Shown in pieces: positions 56,401 to 63,283 of a DNA stretch of 64,000 bases; the stretch's first letter is position 1; every line of letters starts with the position of its first letter. The DNA is from Sipunculus nudus (taxonomy: Eukaryota > Annelida > Sipuncula > Golfingiida > Sipunculidae), in contig CM049306.1 of NCBI GenBank assembly GCA_026874595.1, positions 81,802,142-81,866,141 on the forward strand, in the 5' to 3' direction. The translations under genes were made by a program, and so were the position numbers. Under the pieces are notes generated by a model. The model was not told where the DNA came from. It searched no databases and saw nothing but the letters and a program-made list of their open reading frames with translations.

Positions 56401-58741
56401 AATCATTATCAATTAAATGTGAAAAACCCCACTCATTTTAATTTACAACAAATTTAAATCTAACAACAACAGCTTTCAGATATTCCTCGCTCACCTAAAT
56501 AACAGCAAAATCTCACAGGAGATTTTTATGCAGATGTACATTTGTCTTGGACCAAAAACAGTGATCATTGTAATGGGGTGGTCATAAGAGCCGGGTGGTC
56601 TTCAGGCAAGATTTCACTGTAGTTCACTTATGGTCATGTATAGTATGTCCTTATTCACATTATTTGTTAGAATGCTGCATGATTACATGTAATCAGAATC
56701 ACACAAGTTCTCTCAAGTTTTCTACTTGAGTACTTTAGATTGTAAAATCATCACTGTGATGTAGATTAAGTTCTTAATAAAACTTCTTTCACATCTTTCT
56801 TCACAGGAAGATACAAAACACAGTTAATATCTTTCATATAAATGATCTACATGCTCAAACACCAGAAAATCAGATCATTTAATGAACAATGTAGTTCATC
56901 GTACAACATTTCATTTCAGCATGGTTGGTAGTGTACAAACTGGTATACAGCTAGCCAAAGTAGTACTGACTGATGGTGAGTACTGTGGCTTTTTCTGTTT
57001 TTTCATGTATTATTTTTTATTTCCATTTTTTTTTATTTTTTATTTTATGAGTAATCAACATCCATAAATTTATTAACATGACAAACATTTTTTGTACTAA
57101 GTATACATTAAATGATAGAAATTCATAAACAAATACTAAGACCAGCCAAACTAGAAGCTCAAAACATTACCTTTGATGAAACTAACGTGAATATTCTGCT
57201 TTCAATATATCAATGTGATTACACTCTACACTGATTCTGAGGGGGTAAAAACACAAAATTTTATGGGATTTTCTGCATCTGAATGATACATATATCCATA
57301 CAAACACGACTCATCAAACAGAAAGAAATGAAATTTACTCAATTACAAAAAAAATGGTTACATTTACCTCAGATAATTATCAGTCTCTAATTATATAAAA
57401 GTACAGCATTATCATTATATAAGTGTATGATTAGTAAATCAGTGGGTAATCAGTGGTTTACTGTATAAGTCAAGTCAGGTTTGCTATATTGACACTGCAC
57501 TAGTGTATTTTAACCAGCAGGATTCCCACATGGACAAAAAAATATGGTCTGGCATTCTGGAAAAGATCTTACCTGAATGACTGCCAGCTGATTAACCATG
57601 TTTGTTTCACAGGAAACCTTAAGCAGACAGTTTTTCAACCCAGGGTCAGACAACTGTGTTAAAGTAATGAGCTCTGAGGATACTGCCTGGCATTATATTT
57701 CCTTTTCTCTGCTTTACTGCAGGAGAACAGTGAGGCTGACAGAATATAAGCTACATCCTGATTTAATTAACTGTCTCAGTCAATTCCAATTCATGACACA
57801 CTGATGACCCCACTGTCTCCTTACCCAGAAGATCAGGCCAAGTCTCTGTTACTCAGACTTCATTTTCTTTGCATAAATCTAATCACTGACAACATTTTGG
57901 ACAGAAAATCACCAGTGCTGGTCTAGTGTGAATCTAGTTTCCCTAGCTCTGTCAGAAATAGTTAAGTCTGTCCAGATTTTCAGGGACATCAGTGTTCTAG
58001 TCATATTCCAAGACCACTTGGAAAACCTCTCATATGTGACCTAGGCTCAGTTCCTTCATGCACTAAGCCTGCGTGATTCAGTTGTCATCTCTGACTGTAA
58101 CCCTTTGTCCCCCGCAGAGACAGTCAAACCCCTTCTCGATATCACATATGTGAAAACCTGATATTTTCAATATTTCAAATTTGGCACTGAATTTAATTTA
58201 AAATGCATCATGGATCAAATTGGCCAACTCAATGACAAGCACATACCACATCAATTTCAGAATAAATATCCAATTAACTTATATAATTATGTTTAAATAA
58301 TAACTGAAAAAAGACCTGATAAAATCTTGACTCATATATACAGAAAAGTGACCAGCCATTTAATTCATAGTATAGCAGAAACAATCTTTTACTAATGCAT
58401 AAAATTAATGTACAACAAACTGGACTGTCATGAAACCTGGAGATAAAATTTGTCAGTGCCAGTTAGGATGTTAAATCAGGGCATTAATAATGTTCATGAG
58501 ACAATTGTACGAGGAAGATCTCTAAATAAAGAGGGATGTATGGATGTAAATATGTACATACAAGGGTCTGTGTGTACATGCACTCAACAATTAAGGAAAT
58601 GGGTGAGAGAAATAGATGCATATATAGGAGGAAATAATGGTGTTTAATTGTGCTTACCAGTAGGAGATTGAGGGGTGGGCCCTCAGAGCACTTGTGGGTA
58701 ATACTGGTAACTTCCTCAAATGATGTTTAGCAGTCTCATCA
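8660..58741 (-). CDS. FRMD4: FRMD4A/B-type FERM-CUPID scaffold protein gene, 16 coding exons, 5' end outside window
   Basis: Sixteen minus-strand exons join in phase to 928 codons plus stop; each exon is listed separately. Residues count from the first whole codon at 58740. Residues 1-69 are the end of FERM lobe F2, 70-206 lobe F3, 207-259 a serine-rich linker, about 260-425 the CUPID coiled coil, and 426-928 a tail rich in Ser, Pro, Gln and Tyr. Motifs recognised from the FRMD4A/B family include GIPWWLGLSYKG, QLENLYFR, RRTFG, NQHQFYLDRKQ, ALKSRKETLEETL and ELTGELPPE. Vertebrate FRMD4A/B are cytoplasmic, junction-associated scaffolds that link Par-3 and cytohesins (Arf6 exchange factors) in epithelial polarity; the same role here is inferred. 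FERM F1, most of F2 and the start codon must lie beyond 64000. One invertebrate FRMD4 gene is expected where vertebrates have A and B, so no A/B letter is given. Confidence 0.95.
9925..10110 (+). mobile_element. probable tRNA-derived SINE
   Basis: The stretch TAGCGAAGCGGTTGGTACGC (9980-9999) resembles a pol III box A with a short D-stem (GCG..CGC), and GGTTCGAAAC (about 10022) matches the box B core at the right distance. A non-tRNA tail follows (AACATAGGTTACAACAAAGA). The T-stem does not pair properly, so it is not a functional tRNA. Limits are approximate. Confidence 0.5.
11006..11022. repeat. 17-base C homopolymer
   Basis: An uninterrupted C run on plus, hence a G run in the FRMD4 pre-mRNA, inside intron o-p. 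Confidence 0.95.
12055..13275 (-). CDS. FRMD4: FRMD4 exon o: large 407-codon tail exon
   Basis: Acceptor TTTTTTCAG before 13275 and donor AG|GTTAGT after 12055, 1221 nt, phase 2 on both sides. It starts RLGGGYTPSSVYTTRTHYRT and is rich in Ser, Pro, Gln, Tyr and His, with a central island KPFEMSDFYKYSERLRKQHH that has the look of a conserved binding segment. The rest is low-complexity and presumably disordered, as is the tail of vertebrate FRMD4A/B. It is by far the longest open frame in the window and accounts for 44 percent of the placed coding sequence. Confidence 0.95.
13883..13989 (-). CDS. FRMD4: FRMD4 exon n: Gln/Pro-rich linker
   Basis: Acceptor GTACTTTTAG and donor AAAG|GTAGTA, 107 nt. 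It encodes VEVVDLQKQPVTQPLPQTPQ then SGGMTRGSTPSPQGQ. An internal GGAG|GTATGA looks like a donor but would put the next exon out of frame; the donor chosen is the only strong one that keeps phase 2 into exon o. Confidence 0.8.
13990..14837 (-). other. FRMD4 intron m-n, 0.85 kb
   Basis: It holds a short MITE of the TACAGT..AACCT type (14073-14253) and otherwise plain AT-rich sequence. The neighbouring 0.6-kb intron n-o (13276-13882) holds nothing I can identify. Confidence 0.7.
14073..14253. mobile_element. short MITE family A, TACARTGRAACYT ends
   Basis: The left end TACAATGAAACCTGTGTTCA is mirrored by the right end GAAAGCCCACC.. type sequence, ending TACAAGTTCCACTATA. About 181 bp, with internal AGACCACC and GGTGGTC words. 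The same ends recur at 23705, near 34193 and near 56631. Confidence 0.6.
14838..14905 (-). CDS. FRMD4: FRMD4 exon m: PEFISPIGSPSPRRNK linker
   Basis: Acceptor TTTTCCTTCAG and donor GAG|GTAAAC, 68 nt. The frame fixed by exon l gives PEFISPIGSPSPRRNKGHKG then PE. A different frame of this stretch is also open for 60 codons (LANRFPITTTQQ..), but only the frame given here joins both neighbours. Short proline-directed SP sites suggest phosphorylation targets; that is inference. Confidence 0.82.
14906..17748 (-). other. FRMD4 intron l-m, 2.8 kb
   Basis: AT-rich intron with a short (AT)n at 15069-15082. I found no exon, RNA gene or bounded transposon in it. The 503-bp intron k-l (17834-18336) is similarly plain. 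Confidence 0.65.
17749..17833 (-). CDS. FRMD4: FRMD4 exon l: end of CUPID coiled coil
   Basis: Acceptor TTCCACCCACAG and donor G|GTAGGT, 85 nt, leaving in phase 1. It encodes LKDLEKKLNEARKYAGFAAV then KAGYSSVE. It continues the helix of exon k and leads into the disordered tail. Phase agrees with both neighbours. Confidence 0.9.
18337..18483 (-). CDS. FRMD4: FRMD4 exon k: CUPID helix and TVRKKRKHSY basic motif
   Basis: Acceptor TAATTTCAG and donor AAG|GTTCCA, 147 nt, phase 0. It encodes GEQYLSKLEMEYELQDQITK, then AALKLAQD and SVAKTVRKKRKHSYHRAHQK. It matches LEREFAIQSQITEAARRLA and KKLKKQRKTSYLNALKKLQ of FRMD4A, the second CUPID helix with its conserved basic KKxRKxSY patch. Confidence 0.96.
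18730..18855 (-). CDS. FRMD4: FRMD4 exon j: CUPID signature ELTGELPPE..RRRVGT
   Basis: Acceptor TTTTACTCAACAG and donor CAG|GTCAGA, 126 nt, phase 0 on both sides. ELTGELPPEIPLAPGEKPPA followed by IRRRVGTEFTL is the most diagnostic signature of the CUPID family (ELTGxLPPEYPLxPGEEPPxVRRRIGTxF). Confidence 0.97.
18931..20301. mobile_element. 1.37-kb non-autonomous TIR transposon flanked by TA
   Basis: The left end CCGTAAAATCTCCACTTAAA followed by ACCGCA is inverted at the right end as TGCGGTTTCAAGTGGAGATT then TTATGG. Each end abuts TA (18929-18930 and 20302-20303), as expected for a Tc1/mariner-pogo-like target. No transposase frame is visible; the short open frames inside do not resemble one. 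It is the main content of intron i-j. Confidence 0.8.
20930..21833. mobile_element. 904-bp hAT-type non-autonomous element with 8-bp target duplication
   Basis: The ends TAGAGTTTGGAC and GTCCCAACACTA are inverted repeats (10 of 12 matching). They are bounded by a perfect direct repeat GTATAATC at 20922-20929 and 21834-21841. An 8-bp duplication and TAGNGTTGGGAC-like ends are hallmarks of the hAT superfamily. Subterminal CGCGATATCACARTAT words occur near both ends. It carries no transposase frame. Confidence 0.88.
21915..22051 (-). CDS. FRMD4: FRMD4 exon i: CUPID coiled coil, first part
   Basis: Acceptor GTTTATTTTTAG and donor GGG|GTATGT, 137 nt. It encodes SMEQLEASRAAKQEMITALK then SRKETLEETLKEKLEALKAL, a heptad-rich helix matching KKDMLAALKSRQEALEETL of FRMD4A. 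This is the start of the CUPID domain shared by FRMD4A/B, INAVA and CCDC120, which in vertebrates pairs with the cytohesin coiled coil. A hAT-type insertion ends only 74 bp beyond the donor side. Confidence 0.96.
23705..23869. mobile_element. short MITE family A, TACAGT..AACCTG ends
   Basis: The left end TACAGTAGAACCTGATTGAA is inverted at the right end as TTCACAGGTTTCCCTGTA. It is 165 bp with several AGACCACC words inside. It shares ends with the copy at 14073, so it is a dispersed family. Confidence 0.65.
24774..24786. repeat. 13-base G homopolymer
   Basis: An uninterrupted G run on plus in intron h-i, the only one of the four long G/C runs seen here that is G on this strand. Confidence 0.95.
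25011..25084 (-). repeat. 37-bp tandem duplication carrying a second copy of the exon h splice donor
   Basis: Units 25011-25047 and 25048-25084 differ at few positions. In the minus sense each unit is preceded by or starts with GTAAGTCACCAATAT, so GTAAGT occurs at the true donor (25085) and again 37 nt into the intron (25048). Confidence 0.9.
25086..25245 (-). CDS. FRMD4: FRMD4 exon h: post-FERM linker, RSMSEIAADL
   Basis: Acceptor TTCTCTCTTACAG and donor A|GTAAGT, 160 nt. It encodes TQLPTVRSMSEIAADLSQSM and a Ser-rich stretch (SRSNSAHSLSHIPSTNS). RSxSEIAxDL corresponds to RSLSEIAIDL directly after the FERM domain of FRMD4A. A second copy of the donor lies 37 nt further on (see the repeat at 25011). 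Confidence 0.93.
25510..25529. repeat. 20-base C homopolymer
   Basis: An uninterrupted C run on plus in intron g-h; G run in the transcript. Confidence 0.95.
29402..29450. repeat. (TA)n microsatellite, about 49 bp
   Basis: A perfect TA dinucleotide run immediately before copy 1 of the tandem duplication. A shorter run (about 29856-29876) precedes copy 2 at the equivalent place. Confidence 0.95.
29451..30239. repeat. near-identical tandem duplication, period 426 bp
   Basis: The 363-bp block starting TAGAAGATCTGTAATGTTTT at 29451 recurs at 29877 with no difference that I could see by eye. Both are preceded by a TA run. After copy 1 comes AATTAAAATAAATAATATGA and then TTCAAGATCATATT; after copy 2 AAATCAAGATCATATT follows directly, so the second junction has lost about 33 bp between short TCAA matches. 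Confidence 0.92.
31879..32253 (+). mobile_element. MITE family C copy 2
   Basis: It begins TATTCCCCTTTCAAGTGGCA and shares GCAAATGCAAA, TTTCAAACC and GCTTGTGTCAGCATGTTATA with the copy at 62885. It ends TATGTGACAGGGATA. Ends are more decayed than in copy 3. It lies 83 bp from FRMD4 exon g on its donor side. Confidence 0.65.
32336..32477 (-). CDS. FRMD4: FRMD4 exon g: end of FERM F3, RRTFG and NQHQFYLDRKQ
   Basis: Acceptor GACCTTCAG and donor AAA|GTGAGT, 142 nt, leaving in phase 0. It encodes VSVSRRTFGPGNVNVHAWFS through CIWSMAVNQHQFYLDRKQTK. The motifs RRTFG, VHxW and the F3 C-terminal helix WxMAxxQHQFYLDRK are all as in FRMD4A. It closes the FERM domain. Confidence 0.96.
34105..34193. mobile_element. 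MITE family A fragment
   Basis: The right end CTAGGTTTTACTGTA matches family A ends, with internal GATGACCACC and GGTGGTCACA. The left limit is uncertain, with only AAACCTTGCTTAGATGACCA as a weak partner. Confidence 0.4.
34266..36236. mobile_element. 1.97-kb foldback-like element with long repetitive inverted arms
   Basis: The left end TATGTCGAGGCCCAGATTAG plus AATCTGGCCCAATTTAAAAC is inverted at the right end (TTTTAAATTGGGGCAGATTC, TAATCTGGGCCTCGACATA) with one mismatch over about 40 bp. The arms are built from shorter palindromic words such as AATCTGGGCC(A/G) and GGCCCAG, over about 150 bp on the left and 400 bp on the right. The centre is AT-rich and unrelated, and contains a 15-base C run. 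No transposase frame. Confidence 0.8.
34835..34849. repeat. 15-base C homopolymer
   Basis: An uninterrupted C run on plus inside the foldback-like element. Confidence 0.95.
36821..36925 (-). CDS. FRMD4: FRMD4 exon f: acidic 35-residue F3 insert, probable cassette exon
   Basis: Acceptor CGGCCAG and donor CA|GTAAGT, 105 nt (35 codons), entered and left in phase 2. It encodes an acidic stretch including SSFNLYEDAIQEPIEEFDSL and SDAISDPTT. Human FRMD4A as I recall it passes straight from the exon e sequence (HDPRR) to the exon g sequence (VTRRTFG). Because the exon is symmetric, skipping keeps the frame and AG+A still makes Arg. It lies in a loop of the PH-like F3 lobe. Confidence 0.85.
36926..38247 (-). 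other. FRMD4 intron e-f, 1.3 kb
   Basis: AT-rich, with a short (TA)n at about 37860-37875. Nothing else identified. Confidence 0.7.
38248..38324 (-). CDS. FRMD4: FRMD4 exon e: FERM F3, WKQLENLYFRDKKFSIEVHD
   Basis: Acceptor: a long T-run ending TTTGCAG. Donor AG|GTGAGT. The exon is 77 nt and leaves in phase 2. It encodes VFSWKQLENLYFRDKKFSIE then VHDPK, a near match to the F3 segment WRQLENLYFREKKFSVEVHDP of FRMD4A. It ends with AG, to be completed to Arg either by exon f or, if f is skipped, directly by exon g. Confidence 0.95.
38432..38462. repeat. (AT)n microsatellite passing into (AC)n
   Basis: About 31 bp of AT dinucleotides followed by ACACACAC, close to the acceptor side of exon e (about 100 bp upstream in gene sense). 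Confidence 0.9.
41850..42319. mobile_element. TTAA-flanked MITE family B copy 2
   Basis: It starts TTAAAGGGGCCCAATCACCT and ends with AGGTGAATGGGCACCTTTAA, the same inverted ends as copy 1. The shared interior includes ATAAACTAAAGGTAATCCCT and TTTATAATATGTG. It lies in the intron between FRMD4 exons d and e. It is about 50 bp longer than copy 1, mainly through extra sequence before the right end. Confidence 0.8.
43190..43370 (-). mobile_element. possible tRNA-derived SINE, degenerate
   Basis: Read on minus, TAGTTGAGGGGTAGATCAC fits a pol III box A. About 35 nt later AAGTCAAACCTC is a poor box B. A non-tRNA body follows (GGGTGACCACTCTGCAGGCC). Suggestive only. Confidence 0.3.
44246..44332 (-). 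CDS. FRMD4: FRMD4 exon d: start of FERM F3, GIPWWLGLSYKG
   Basis: Acceptor CATTGCAG and donor CGG|GTGAGT, 87 nt, phase 0 on both sides. The 29 codons include DKSGIPWWLGLSYKGISQYD, matching the first strands of the PH-like F3 lobe of FRMD4A. A short 459-bp intron separates it from exon c. Confidence 0.96.
44792..44849 (-). CDS. FRMD4: FRMD4 exon c: FERM F2/F3 junction, YMTIVESLPTYGIHYYEVK
   Basis: Acceptor TTTTGTTGCAG and donor AAG|GTAAGT, 58 nt, leaving in phase 0. The 19 full codons read YMTIVESLPTYGIHYYEVK, almost identical to the highly conserved VESLPTYGVHYY motif that ends F2 in FERM proteins of this class. An 11.5-kb intron containing the AGGTCA repeat array precedes it. Confidence 0.94.
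46990..52070. repeat. satellite-like tandem array: about 144-bp half-unit, about 288-bp dimer, 1442-bp higher-order repeat
   Basis: Two related half-units alternate. Type A contains CCTGTGACCTTGACCTTTGA then CCTCATGACC; type B contains CCTGTGACCTTCACCTTTGA then CCTTGTGACC. Successive clusters lie 143-146 bp apart (for example 47029, 47173, 47317, 47463, 47606). Five dimers form a higher-order unit. Matching positions recur at 1441-1442 bp, for example 47665, 49106, 50548; 48529, 49971, 51413; and 47954, 49395, 50837. Copies of the 1442-bp unit are nearly identical, while first and last half-units are diverged. Confidence 0.93.
47029..51965 (-). promoter_or_regulatory. dense array of AGGTCA half-sites with DR1 spacing
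   Basis: On minus, type A half-units read AGGTCAAAGGTCAAGGTCAC: a perfect DR1 (AGGTCA-A-AGGTCA) followed directly by a third half-site. Type B half-units read AGGTCACAAGGTCAAAGGTG then AAGGTCA: DR2 plus an imperfect DR1. By spacing there are about 35 clusters, hence over 100 half-sites. DR1 is the known binding pattern of RXR heterodimers, HNF4 and COUP-TF. Actual binding or function is unproven; the array may simply be a repeat that happens to contain the word. Confidence 0.45.
52556..52577. repeat. (GGC)n microsatellite
   Basis: About seven GGC triplets, within 50 bp of the right end of the 5.75-kb element; GC-rich against its surroundings. Confidence 0.9.
56320..56385 (-). CDS. FRMD4: FRMD4 exon b: FERM F2, EDQVLGHYVKLGGQSRG
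   Basis: Acceptor TTTTTGTTACAG and donor AG|GTTAGT, 66 nt. It starts with T, completing Cys, then EDQVLGHYVKLGGQSRGSAI. This aligns with the vertebrate pattern EDRVxxHYKKLxGQxRGxAIV of F2. It ends in AG, which with the next exon gives Ser. Confidence 0.88.
56386..58657 (-). other. FRMD4 intron a-b, 2.3 kb
   Basis: AT-rich intron with a family A fragment near 56570-56631. Nothing else recognised. Confidence 0.65.
56570..56631. mobile_element. MITE family A fragment
   Basis: It ends GCAAGATTTCACTGTA with GGGTGGTC words immediately before. Only one terminus is clear; it is probably truncated. Confidence 0.35.
58658..58741 (-). CDS. FRMD4: FRMD4 exon a: FERM F2, LRKLPVLPTSAL segment
   Basis: Acceptor TTTTTTCCAG before 58741 and donor TG|GTAAGC after 58658. 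The exon is 84 nt, begins with one base completing a codon, and ends with TG, which becomes Cys with the next exon. The peptide DETAKHHLRKLPVLPTSALR followed by AHPSISYC matches the F2 stretch just before the CEDRV motif of FRMD4A. It is the most upstream exon found; the earlier exons were searched for up to 64000 and not seen. Confidence 0.88.
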
Positions 58742-60298
58742 CTGGAAAAAACAAAATACAGGCTTTAAAAAAAATATATAAACAGTGTATAGTATATCGC
58801 TGTACATATTTAAACAGTGCACTGAACAATCTCAATCTGACCAATTACCCTTGTGAAACTGGGGTGCCAATGGAAACCAAGATGAACATTAATAACCCTG
58901 GCTGTCTCAAGTTCAGTCATGTATCAGGATAGATGATAGTAATAGAAAGTGATCAGTGCAGCCAAGCTGACTATTTTGAGAATCTTCACTACCATCAGTA
59001 CCTACAAGAAATCTCCTGCACCAGTGGTTTCACAGTACACCAAGGGAGAATATGGGCCAAAGGTATAGTGCAGAGCTGATATGAAGGCATAAAATCATAA
59101 AATTGCATCCATGATTTATTGCGTTTCACGTGTTTAACCATTCAGGCTCAATATAATGTACATGAGCAGTAACAATGGGATTTATTTAGGCACAATCTAA
59201 GCAACTTTCCAGAAACTGTCAGTATGTATATATAAAAGAACCAAACAATATTTTGTTCATATCTCTGTAGCAACCTTGAAAATTGACCCTGACCATAATT
59301 TAACGTTAAAGATTTATTGATCATTTAGGGTCATGAATGGTAATAATTTCTCCAAGACTGAACTGTTTTTTATTTATGTTTCAAACATGAAGATAATTGG
59401 GTTGGCATGAACTTGTAAAATTTGGTATATAAATGGTGATTAAGACTAAAGTCATAAATATAAAAACTATATAACACCTGCATCAAACATTCTAGAACAT
59501 GTGACACTGCATGACCAGATGCAGTAAAGAACCTTTTGAATGCAACTGCAATATGTAACATCATTGATTAAAATACATGAGGTAATCTATGTGGCCTTGT
59601 TTTTCAACCAATCACAAGAAGACTTCATTACAGTGCATAAAAAAACATCAAACTGCACTTGATCTCACAATATACCATATGATTACATACCACAAATACC
59701 CGAAGACTAGACTAAAAGTTAAAACACTACATACATTTTTTTCCTTATTCTTTTCATTTCAAGACTTGAAATTCTAAATCGTCCATCTGAAATCTGTTTT
59801 ATTTCTTGAACAAATTATACAATTCACATATACAATGTGCAATTTGTTCCAAGTTGGTTCTGGTTGGCCCTGAAGGCATAATCATGTGGAGTACTAAATC
59901 ATCACTCTGACTGTTCTAACAGAGGTTACCTTACACAAGTATATAAATCAACCTGATCATCTCAAGCGTGTCCATCTGACAGACTTAGAGACAGCTGAAG
60001 ATGAGAATATGGGAGTGATACATACACCAGCTGGCAGTGGAACCATTCTTGTACAAGCTGATATGAAAACAAGGTCAAAGGTCGCCAGGTGCTTATGAGA
60101 TGGTTTTACAGGATATACATCAGCAGAGGAAGTCAACAAAGGACCTCAAGGATGTATGGTACCGGGGCAAAATGAAAGAAAATCCCAAAATGTAGGTGTG
60201 TATAGGTGTCCGGTAGGAAGTACCTAACACCTGTAATGTATAAATAAACCATTTCTGTAGGTGAAAAGCAGAAGCCCTTCAACTTCCCTTTCTTGCAT

Positions 60299-60364
60299 TC
60301 TTTCTCTCTCTTTCTCTCTTAGTCCCTCCCTCCCAGTGTCCTCCCATCTCTCTCTCTTTCTCTT
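60299..60364. repeat. CT-rich simple sequence
   Basis: TTTCTCTCTC-type simple sequence with interruptions, followed by more CT repeats. Confidence 0.9.
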
Positions 60365-60537
60365 TTGGGCAAAGTATAATCTCATTTGATGACCCTAACA
60401 ATGCCAAAAACATGTAATAAATATTTATCCCATTCAACAATGTGTATTTTACTGTATATATTACTGTATATATTCTCATGACAAAATAAGACAACCTTAT
60501 TTTGGAGCACCTGATGGTAATCATATTAGAGGATATT

Positions 60538-60605
60538 TGTTATTATTTATATTATTATTATTACAATTATAATCATTATTATTATTATAATCATTATTAT
60601 TATCC
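60538..60605. repeat. (ATT)n microsatellite
   Basis: Imperfect ATT/TTA triplet run with AATC interruptions. Confidence 0.9.
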
Positions 60606-62884
60606 ACAATATCTTTAATTAAGCTGAAGACTAATTTCATGTACCATTGTTCAAGGATTTATCAATTACAAAGAAACCATGCAGGTAGCATTGATTATCA
60701 GTTAAAACTGAAATAAATTCAAGCTAACAACATGCGTCTATTAATTAAATTTAATTTGAATCAGAAAAAAACCATCAGTGAGACAAGGAGTTTCATCTAA
60801 CGAGACAAGAAAACTGAAGAACAGTCAGTGCAGTTCCCCTGTTTGCCAAGTGGTTGATATCACTGTGAGGCTAATAAGGCAATAACATTAGGCACTCTCA
60901 AGAGGTACTGGACGACCTGACAGTTATCAGTGATGTGGTCTTTCCAAAATATATATCATCCTAAATTAAGTCCTGGCCTTGGTGCTGTAGCACTGCAGCA
61001 GCCTTCGAAATTTATCATTCATTATGTTTATTGTACTTTTTGTTCTATATCAATGCCATTCAGTAGTGAGAGAGTTCAACAAACCAATACAATCATCTGA
61101 TTAAAATCTGATAAGAATTAACCTTCAATGATGGCTGGGAACTTAAATGTAATTATCTTGATCAATTATGGTCTATACCTATGAACATTTTACAATGCAA
61201 TTATGTTATTTTCCCATAGATTATTGTAAGCATTATTCATCATTCTGAGTAGTGCTATGTTTTGACAGTTTGATAGTCCAGATTATATTAGTAATTATGG
61301 TACATGATGTAGTATGCTATTAAAAGTGACCATTCATAATACAATAAAAATGATATTAATACTTATGAAAATAACCTATCATTGTTTATCATTGCTCCAT
61401 TGTTTCCTTGTTTCATGTCCCATGGTTTTAGGAAGCGAAATAATGCATGGTTACACAGAATTCTTTAATACACTGTTTAAGTATGACACACAACCATGCT
61501 TTTCTTATATACAATAACTTATTGTTAATATGTGAACTATACCAGCTGAAACTGTTATCACTTTACACCCAGACTTTTGAGGAACGTATAAATATGCTGA
61601 TAAGTAAACCTGTGAAAGATTAATCCAAATATCCCTGACCAAGATATTTGCAAAGGAAGTTCTCTCCTCTGGATAGGCACACACTGCAGTGTCAGATTAT
61701 CAAAGCCCCAGTCTGGGTGATGCACTTACATTAAGCAGTAAAAAATTGGGATCAGCTTAAGGGGTTTTTGTAAATTATATTATATAAAAACCATGGACCA
61801 GGACTACAGCTCAGATGACATAGTCAGCTGAGCTAAAAATCAATGGGGATTTAGATATTGTAACAAAATGTTCATGAAAGAGTGAGGCAATTTAAATACA
61901 CAGATAAAGCTGGAAAATTATACTGTAATTATGATAAATAAGATGAAAATATCTATTTACCTTCATAAAATAAGATAAGAACTCCACTCAAGCTGATCTA
62001 GCTCTTGATTTAACATTTCTCAAAAATGATTATAATTCTAAGCACTGCTAGACAGGTCTTAGATTTTAATTTTAATTACAAAGATAATTTTAATCTGCTC
62101 AGTTGAATACACATGTTAAATCATGCTAGTCCATTTCAGTTCTGTCATAACAGTCTCCTTAACAGAAATATGTTATGTGCATAAAGGATGTGGAAGCTCC
62201 TAACAGTGAAATAACTGTTGGTAGGTAGGTGAATAACAGATGAGTCAAGATCACAAACTGGTTAAAGAATGAGGTTATCACAGCAGGAACTACTGTCAGA
62301 AACCTCAAAGTTACTGTACGTTACTACAAGTGTTAACCAGATGCTATGACTACACTGGGTCACTAGGCCAGGGTGCTAGAAGATGACTAACTTGTGGTAG
62401 AATAACTGACCAAGGTTTCATTATTGATATATTTATAAAACCATACTGACGCATTTGAAATGTAGCTGCATATTTCTTAAATGATGGAAAGTGAGTAATC
62501 AGTGGTACTGATACAGACTGCACCCTGACCAAGTTTATATAAATTTATCATTGAACAGCATAGGCAGATATGAAATAGGGCTACATTCAACAGTAAAAGA
62601 GAATCTTCAACTAAATTATGGTTTCAGGCCTTAATTCCCATCTCAAACCTGTTAGTTGAAAATTATTCCATGTATTTATAGAGTGGATCACATCATGTAT
62701 TAAGCCATTCAAAATTCTTTTCATAATGTACCACATTAGCAGGGCTATCTTGACACCATCAGAAGTAAATGTCAAATGGACGGATCTATATTTTGATATC
62801 AGTAAAAAGTAATCAGATGGACAGGTTAAACAATGACTACATCTCTCTCCTCACTGCTCTGTATTTTCTCCCACAGCACTATTT

Positions 62885-63283
62885 TACCCCTTTCACATGG
62901 CAAATGCAAACCATTTTCAAACTGTTCTGAAAACGTTTTGGAGGGTTCACTCAGTAATCAAAAGTGTTTTCGAGCCGTTTTGGCAGGAGGGTTTTGAATC
63001 AAGTTCAGGAGGTGGTTTCAAACCGTTTTGCATGCGAATCATTTTATCCGCTTTGTTTAACTGTCGTGTGAATGCTCTATAACTGTTTGGACCCAGTTTT
63101 CAAGCAGCAACTTGGTCACAGCACAAGTGCGAATGCTTGTGTCAGCATGTTGTTACATTGTTCAACATGTGAAATGTACACAGCACGAATTAGTGCTATC
63201 TGCCTTTGTGAAAACACCAAACCAGTTTGGCCAAACTGCTTTGCCCAAATCAGTTGGAAAATGTTTTGTGTGTAAAAGGGGTA
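62885..63283 (+). mobile_element. MITE family C copy 3, best preserved
   Basis: It starts TACCCCTTTCACATGGCAAA and ends TTTTGTGTGTAAAAGGGGTA, giving inverted ends TACCCCTTTYACA. 399 bp, no coding capacity; the overlapping short frames are accidental. It sits in the intron upstream of exon a. Confidence 0.75.
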
